Source: Ulva prolifera
Taxonomy: Eukaryota > Chlorophyta > Ulvophyceae > Ulvales > Ulvaceae
Reading direction: 5' to 3'
Assembly: GCA_023078555.1 (NCBI GenBank)
Contig: CM041202.1
Coordinates: 1,360,022 to 1,424,021 of the forward strand
Length of the DNA stretch: 64,000 nucleotides
Shown: in pieces, positions 58,045 through 64,000 of the stretch
Numbering within the stretch: position 1 is the first letter of the stretch
How the letters are laid out: each line of letters starts with the position of its first letter
Notes under the pieces: model-generated
What the model saw: the letters and a program-made list of their open reading frames with translations, nothing else
Database searches by the model: none
Told to the model about the DNA's origin: nothing
Made by a program: the position numbers and the translations under genes

Positions 58045-60703
58045 GCGCCACTGTCTCGCGAATTGCCAGACCGCATTCACGAGGCGCCGAGTCGCGCAAG
58101 TCGTGCAATAACTCCCATTGCGACCCATTGTTGAATATGCGAAAACTCATCTACTGACGATGACTCAGGTTACCGTTCATTCCGCACGGCCCAGTACAGT
58201 CTGTCGTGCATGCGCAGCGGTGCAGGACTCTGCGTGCCTTGCTCTTCGTAGTCCAGTACTTACTTAGCTGAGGCCCTTTGCAGTAATTCAATATTCTCGT
58301 GGCTTGCGTGGCAATGGGCGTTCCGGCAGCTGAGGATGATCTGATCACGTTGTTGCGTTCCTGCTCAGACCTAGAGTCCGGCTGTCGCTTTACGTACTGC
58401 TGAAAATTTTGCACCATGGCAATTCGTCTTCGGACGGGCTATTGCGCGAGGCGACATGCCGCTGCCACGTTCTCGCAGGTGCCATCTCAGCTAGGTACCT
58501 ATTGATGACTTGATGACACTTACAGTGACCCTCTCGTGAAGTGGCGTTGGAAAAAGCACCAATGTGGAGACATTCAGTACGTCCATGGCTGCATTCAGGT
58601 GCTCATTGTCAGGGAATGTGGGGCCTCAGGCGCAGCGCTGGCAGAACATGTCGCAGAGCACCACATGCTGTCAACAGCAAACACTGAAACCCCATCTGTA
58701 GGTGGACATACGACTTGATGACCTGTAGCTTTGGGCATCTGTTTCAGGAAGTCCTACTGGGCATTCGGAGCAAAGTCACCCACTGAGCAGATCCTGACCC
58801 CCAATTTGTTGCGAACTGTCACCAGTACTCCATTGAAGCCACTGCCCTGTCTGGAAGCAAGGCTGATAGACGTTGTCCACATAGCTAGCTTTCCACATGC
58901 TGGGTCGGAGTATCCCATGCTGGCATGTCCACCTGACAGCATCATACAAGGCTATGCTGGCCCAACTGCTCTTAGCATCGCCTGAAGCTGAAGTGCAATG
59001 GCCTGCTGAGAGGTACATTCCATCTACTTCCATCATATCTAATAAGCTCTATGATCACTGCTGCCGCCCACTGCCTGGAGACCTGTCGGGGCCCCACTGC
59101 CAAGTTGAGAGCAGCATCGGTCTCTGGTGCTTCAGAATCATGCTCCTTCTGCAGATTCAGGAACCTGGCGGGCATCTGATGGACAATCTGTTAAGCCCGA
59201 TGCCCTGGCTTGCGCCATATAGGGCAATCCTGGCATCCCGGCTCATATCATCATGGGAACTGCCTGCTCCACAGCTCTGTAAGGGTTGTAGGCATGTGCT
59301 CCTCATGGTTCCATACATTGGGCACCCCACAAGGTGCCAAGAACATGCTCCAAAGCGGAGTGTCCGTAGCAGGAGTGGTTCTTCATGTGCGCTGCCTGCC
59401 CCTCGTGCAATGCCAGAGCCTATGTGAAGCATAGACCGGAGCGTGTGGCGTTGCAGTTCTTGTAGCTGTGCAGCCGTGATGCCCCGCTAGAGCTGGGCGC
59501 AGGCCTGAGTGAGCATGTAGGGCACCTTCAAGCCATGGTGCACACCTGTGGCCATTACACACTGCCTGCCCCACATGCACCAATGGTGAGTCGCCATTCA
59601 GCACAGCTCCGCATGGACAGTTGCAACGCTGACTGCAAGTAAGCGCGTTCGGCATAAGCAATTTAGACCCATAAGTATACTTGATCGACCGTCGCGTCCG
59701 CGCATCTCGAACCCAGTCCAATATAGCATGTTCATCTTCTGCCAGGTGGCAGCTTCATTGCCGATGCATGCGCAGGCCACGTACATGCATGGGGTTTGGA
59801 TTTGTGATGCATCCGAGCATCACGGTGCATTACTGTTGCTCTTGCGACGCGTGGGCGATCAGTGCTCTGCAAGTTGGGCAGTACGTAATGACGCTTAAAG
59901 ACGATCGGCGTTGCAGCAACTTGTCGGCCAAGCACAACGCCTCCTGCCACAGTACATATATAGTCGCGACGCACCACGATGACATCAAGCTAGACCGAGA
60001 ATTCCATCCGTCGGTGCTGCAGACACAGCTATAGCTTGGCTTCGGACATATATAGTCATCTTTCCGTTAATTCTGTGAACTGCTTAGGCTTGCGACATCG
60101 CCAGTAGCGTTCCGGAGTCCTTCTTGCCGGTGTGCTTCCCTCATTGTTCGCCACAGGCGATGTTGCATCGTCCCAGCGACCATGGTACTTGAGAACTACA
60201 TGATTGGGCGAGTCAGCTGGTGCTGGAAATATGAGAGGTCGAGATCCATCGTGCATGTGTAACTGGATCTGGCATCTCACGACGTGGCGACCACCGTGAA
60301 CATTCACGCACATGCATGCGTATGCACCCGCCTTCATACTGTCAGCAGCTGCTTCGCGCTGTACGACCTTGTGCCTCGATGAACCTCTACCGCGAAATCA
60401 GTCCGATTGGCCCTGTCAAATACATGACAATATATGATGCATCTTAATCTGATGGCGCCGTAATCTGAAAACCTACTATCATGGCAGCATAGCTCGGCAT
60501 TGTGACAGCCGAGATCGCAGTGCTGCACTTGCTATAACAAAACGGAGACCGTGTTCCTTTCATAGCATGCATGTGTCTGGGTGGGATTAAATCTCGGGAA
60601 GACAACCTTGTGTTTTTTTGTGTCTTTGCCTGTACCTGTACGCGTACGTGTTCACTCTTTGGTATGAAACGTCTTGTGGCCCCACAGCTTGAGTCGTCCA
60701 GCC

Positions 60704-63700
60704 ATGGCTCGACCCTCACTGTCTGCAACATGTAGGCAGCTTGGCTGGAAGATGGTGTCTCGAGTGACATCTGCGGCCTCGGTGCTAGTGGTCGTCATCG
60801 GCACCCTCTGCGCCGTTGGTGCGGATCCGCTGCCTACGTCCACCCTTTTGCCCTGCGCCCTCCCTCTGTCGTTGGCATGTCCAACCCCTGCCCACATGTT
60901 GCGCGGAATGCATGGCCATATGGATGCTGTAGATCTACCACTGGCAGTATACTATAGTGCTGCCTTGTGCACAGTTGATCTGCCACATGCATGCAAGTGG
61001 GGCAACCCACGTACGAGCTGTCTCAGCACTACTGCGAGTAGCAGCACTGTGTACTCGGGCCCACGAGTTGCACAGATCCATCACTGCTGTGGCCCCCACA
61101 TGCACGTGCATGTTTTCCACACGTCTCCACACAGAGGAACAACTTAAATGAGCTCAAGCCGTTGCACGGCAGAAGACAACAGTAGACTTTGTACTACTAG
61201 TGCTATGTGTGTGAGACAACATGATGGTTCCGGATGATTGGGCCTGCCAGCAGCAGCCTGCCACCGCTGCGTCCTTGCAGTCGCAGGCGTGAGGCCTACA
61301 TCGCCAGCTCGCCAGTGTCAATCGATGCCTTGATGTTGTAATTGTGAGCACTGCTGCAGGTGACGCGTCGGCCGCGTTTGCCTCGCGCTCCCACGACTAC
61401 CCGAGCGCCTGGAGAGACCTGCCCAGGCCTGACCCCCACTACAAGCCGCACCCCGACCACGAGCGCCCCTGCGGCGAGAAGGTCTGCCACCCGAACGGCG
61501 TGTGCGAGTGGTCAGGCTGCGGGGACTGCGAGACGTGCAAGTGGGGCAAGTGCGTGGAGAAGGAGTGCCCCCCATGCCACACGTGCGACGGCGGGGAGTG
61601 CACACCCGACTGCGACGAAGGTGAGTGCGTGCGTGACCGCTGGCACGGGTACACGTGCAAGCCGGAGACTCCGGATGAGAAGGAGTGCAAGCACGACTGG
61701 CACTGCCACAAGCCCGGCGAGAAGTGCGTGGACGGCGTGTGTGTCGGTGCGCCCCTGCTGCGTGCTGCGTGCTGCGCTCCACGGTCGTGTCTGAATCCAT
61801 GATCAAGAGGTGATCGACCATGTGTGCAACCGGGGTTGGGGGTTCTGCAGCGTGCCCAATGCATTGAGTGCGCCGGCCGGCTGCCCTCCGCCAGAGTTGG
61901 GTCGCTCAGCAGCAATTCCAGGGCTGCCATCCAGAAAGTGGACCTGCATATTCGGAATGGTTCTATGTAATTGGGCCCGATGACCCAACACTGCCCTCCG
62001 CAGAGTGTGTGGCGCTGCAGTCTTGCGGCCATGCATGCATGCGGAATCTCTCGTGTGACCACCCCTGACTGTACACGTGATAATCTGCTCCGTGAGGCAT
62101 GCATGCGCAGCGAGATGCTTGTGTGCTCGTGTCAGTGGCTGCTTCTGTTGACTTGCTGCCCCTGTCGTTTGTGTCAGACGCTGTGGGGCATGCCGCATGC
62201 GCATGACCGGGCAACCGGATGCCGTACGTGCTGAGGCCGTGGTGCCTGCTGTGGCGCTATATGGCGTGGCAGCGTGTGCATCTGCATTGCAACCGGCGGC
62301 ATATGCATGCCGGGTGTGCATGTAGCGACTGGCCTCATGTGCGCCGCGGATCGCTGTACACCGTCTTGCGCTGTGTCCATCCGGGTGCAGCCCATCCACT
62401 AGTAGCAACAATCCTGCATTGCGAAGCTTCTGTATATGTGCTGTCAATCGGTATGTGCCGCAACGCGGAGACAGCGTTCGTGATGATGTGATCGCATGTT
62501 GCAGCAGCGCGTGGCAGGGCATGTGTGTATTGCTGCAGCTTGCCGCTGTGATGCCTGACAGCGAGAGCACTGCTGTCCCCCCAGGTGACATGACCTGCGA
62601 GGGCAAGCCAGGCAAAGCCCTCGAAGAGGACGGGAGCTGCCCGGAGGCCGAGTGCTTCAACGACGCACACCTCGGCCAAGTGGTACTGGCCAGCGGGTCG
62701 CTAACGACCGGAGCGCACTGGACCGTCGGTATCAAGCAGTGCCTGCAGAAGGTGTGCTGCTCTTGCCCCTCAAAAACAATCTACTGCTGGGCCTGCCCCC
62801 GCCTCTTGGCTCCCGATTTCCTGAGGGTCAAGGTCCTGGCACACGGGGCTGTAATCATGCATATGAAAATACCATGTGCCACTTACTATAGTATGACATC
62901 TTATTTTTCATGTTTGTTCATGTTTCCATGTATTGTTATTACATATGATATGTGACAACGTGGCATGCGGACCCCCGTACGCAGGCTGGGCTTCAGAGCA
63001 AATGCGCATGCATGTGCCGGGATCCTCTCAGCACCGATTTATTGATTTTTGTTTCCAGCAGAGCTCCGAGGTGATTGTTATACGGGCTTGTTCAGCACAA
63101 GGTTTACTCGTATCTGACTTGTGTTCTTAGGCCGCACCATTTCATATGCTTTGCAGCAACGTTCAGGACAGACCGACGCGTGTGTATGAGAATGTGCCTT
63201 GCACGTACCAAGGAGGAAGAGGCGCACTCCTGTAGCATCCCCCTGCCATGCTCGACCCGCCTGCAGATTTATTCGTATGTGCAACACTGTCGCCACAACA
63301 CTGCCACAACACTGCACATGTACGGCCGTGCCACACCGACTGTCATCTAGATGCGCTTGTGTCCTGCGACGCCTGGAAACAACTGAGTCGCCGCGAGCTC
63401 GCTGCCGCTCGATCGCCACCAGCACCGGCGTGCGCAGCGTTGTGGTCGTGACTTGACACCCCATGCGGCTGCCACAGCATCACTGATGTGGCACATCATC
63501 GTGGTGCCATCGTAATCAGGACTGGCGCGCTCGTGCAGGCCGGCAAGATCGGAACAATCACCTGGGCCTACGCGGAGGATGGCATGTGCCCCGATACAGT
63601 GGACTGCGCAGGCAACAAGGCCAAGAAGGTGGAATTCCACGATACATTCATCGAAGACCTGACAGTCCCGGCTGGCATGTGCTCTGGCACGCCCATCTGC

Positions 63701-63823
63701 GTGTACCTGCGCGACGGCGCCTTCCGCAAGGGCGACCACGGCACCCCCCAGCCCGGGATCCCCGAGATGTGCTACTCCAAAGACGAGCACCTCTGCAAGA
63801 CGTGCGGGCCGTATTTGGTCACG
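60704..63823 (+). CDS. Gene D: 5' part of a duplicate of gene C (continues beyond the window)
   Basis: Exons 60704-60818, 61360-61746, 62585-62751 and 63539-63823 correspond one to one with exons 1-4 of gene C, with the same phases and splice sites. I find four base differences in the 954 coding bases (two in exon 1, one each in exons 2 and 3) and all are synonymous, while introns and flanks carry many substitutions and indels. The coding sequence therefore appears to be under constraint. Signal peptide, extra CGEKVCHPNGVC module and shared N-terminal domain are all present. The 338-bp exon array should follow beyond position 64000. Confidence 0.85.
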
Positions 63824-64000
63824 GTGCGCCGTACCTCCAGCGTTTGCCGCGTGCATTGAATAAGCATCGATAGCAAATTGTCCCAACCCGTCCTGCCCTG
63901 GAATGTGGACTGCTTCAAGCAAGACGTTCTCGTGCAATCTGCGGCATCACATATCGCAGTGAATGCCACCAGTGAGGAAAGTACTTGACAGTGTACATGG

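Larger units (their letters stand above)
55925..60703. other. Duplicate of the B-C intergenic region
   Basis: Copy of 41708-46126. No gene is supported. It holds the copy-specific palindrome at 56074-56095 and the inserted element at 57766-58044; the rest follows copy 1 closely. Confidence 0.5.
55226..64000 (+). repeat. Segmental duplication, copy 2 (runs off the window)
   Basis: Matches 41059-49414. Copy-2-only changes include a 279-bp inverted-repeat element (57766-58044), about 62 bases inserted near 57368-57429, about 18 bases near 57525, and a palindromic 11-base gain at 56074-56095. Copy 1 has 15 bases near 42966 that copy 2 lacks. Confidence 0.95.

Overview
This is nuclear DNA of a eukaryotic microbe, most likely an alga. 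Genes are split into many short exons joined by GT-AG introns; donors are mostly GTGCG and acceptors mostly TGCAG. Three families of non-LTR retrotransposon fragments end in TGTAA. That intron style and the TGTAA ends fit green algae (Chlorophyta), but this lineage call is an inference and no host housekeeping gene is present to confirm it.

The main content is a head-to-tail cluster of four related plus-strand genes, A (3800-12204), B (28494-41707), C (46127-53373) and D (60704 to beyond the window end). Single-frame reading of the raw DNA shows only fragments. Joining exons at homologous GT/AG sites gives continuous frames of 961, 1119 and 719 codons for A, B and C, every intron phase agreeing. 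The products start with a signal peptide, carry a shared N-terminal two-exon domain, then a variable number of cysteine-rich modules, and end with a shared three-exon C-terminal domain containing CYKCG. I do not recognise the full-length family. Some modules resemble the CTDC-type cysteine repeat. A secreted matrix, wall or adhesion role is inference only.

The cluster is evolving by exon and segment duplication: a chimeric exon and a dead exon in gene A, a 338-bp exon-intron unit amplified in gene C, a fused exon replacing a whole block of modules in gene C, and a tandem duplication with a period of about 14.2 kb (41059 onward repeated from 55226). The duplication makes gene D from gene C and leaves an orphan copy of gene B's last two exons.

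Between and inside the genes lie repeats: family-2 retroelement ends nested in CATA repeats (3.1-3.7 kb); a 92/102-bp satellite array interrupted by a 450-bp hAT-like element with an 8-bp target duplication (14.5-15.9 kb); a long retrotransposon reading frame with reverse transcriptase, a cysteine/histidine knuckle and restriction-like endonuclease (16.6-19.9 kb); a nest of its 3' ends in both orientations (19.9-22.9 kb); and a 2-kb TG microsatellite in an intron of gene B that ends exactly in the 3' tail of the same retroelement. A second 279-bp inverted-repeat element is present in only one copy of the large duplication. Stretches at 1-1.9, 12.2-14.0, 22.9-28.5, 41.7-46.1 and 55.9-60.7 kb hold no gene I can support.
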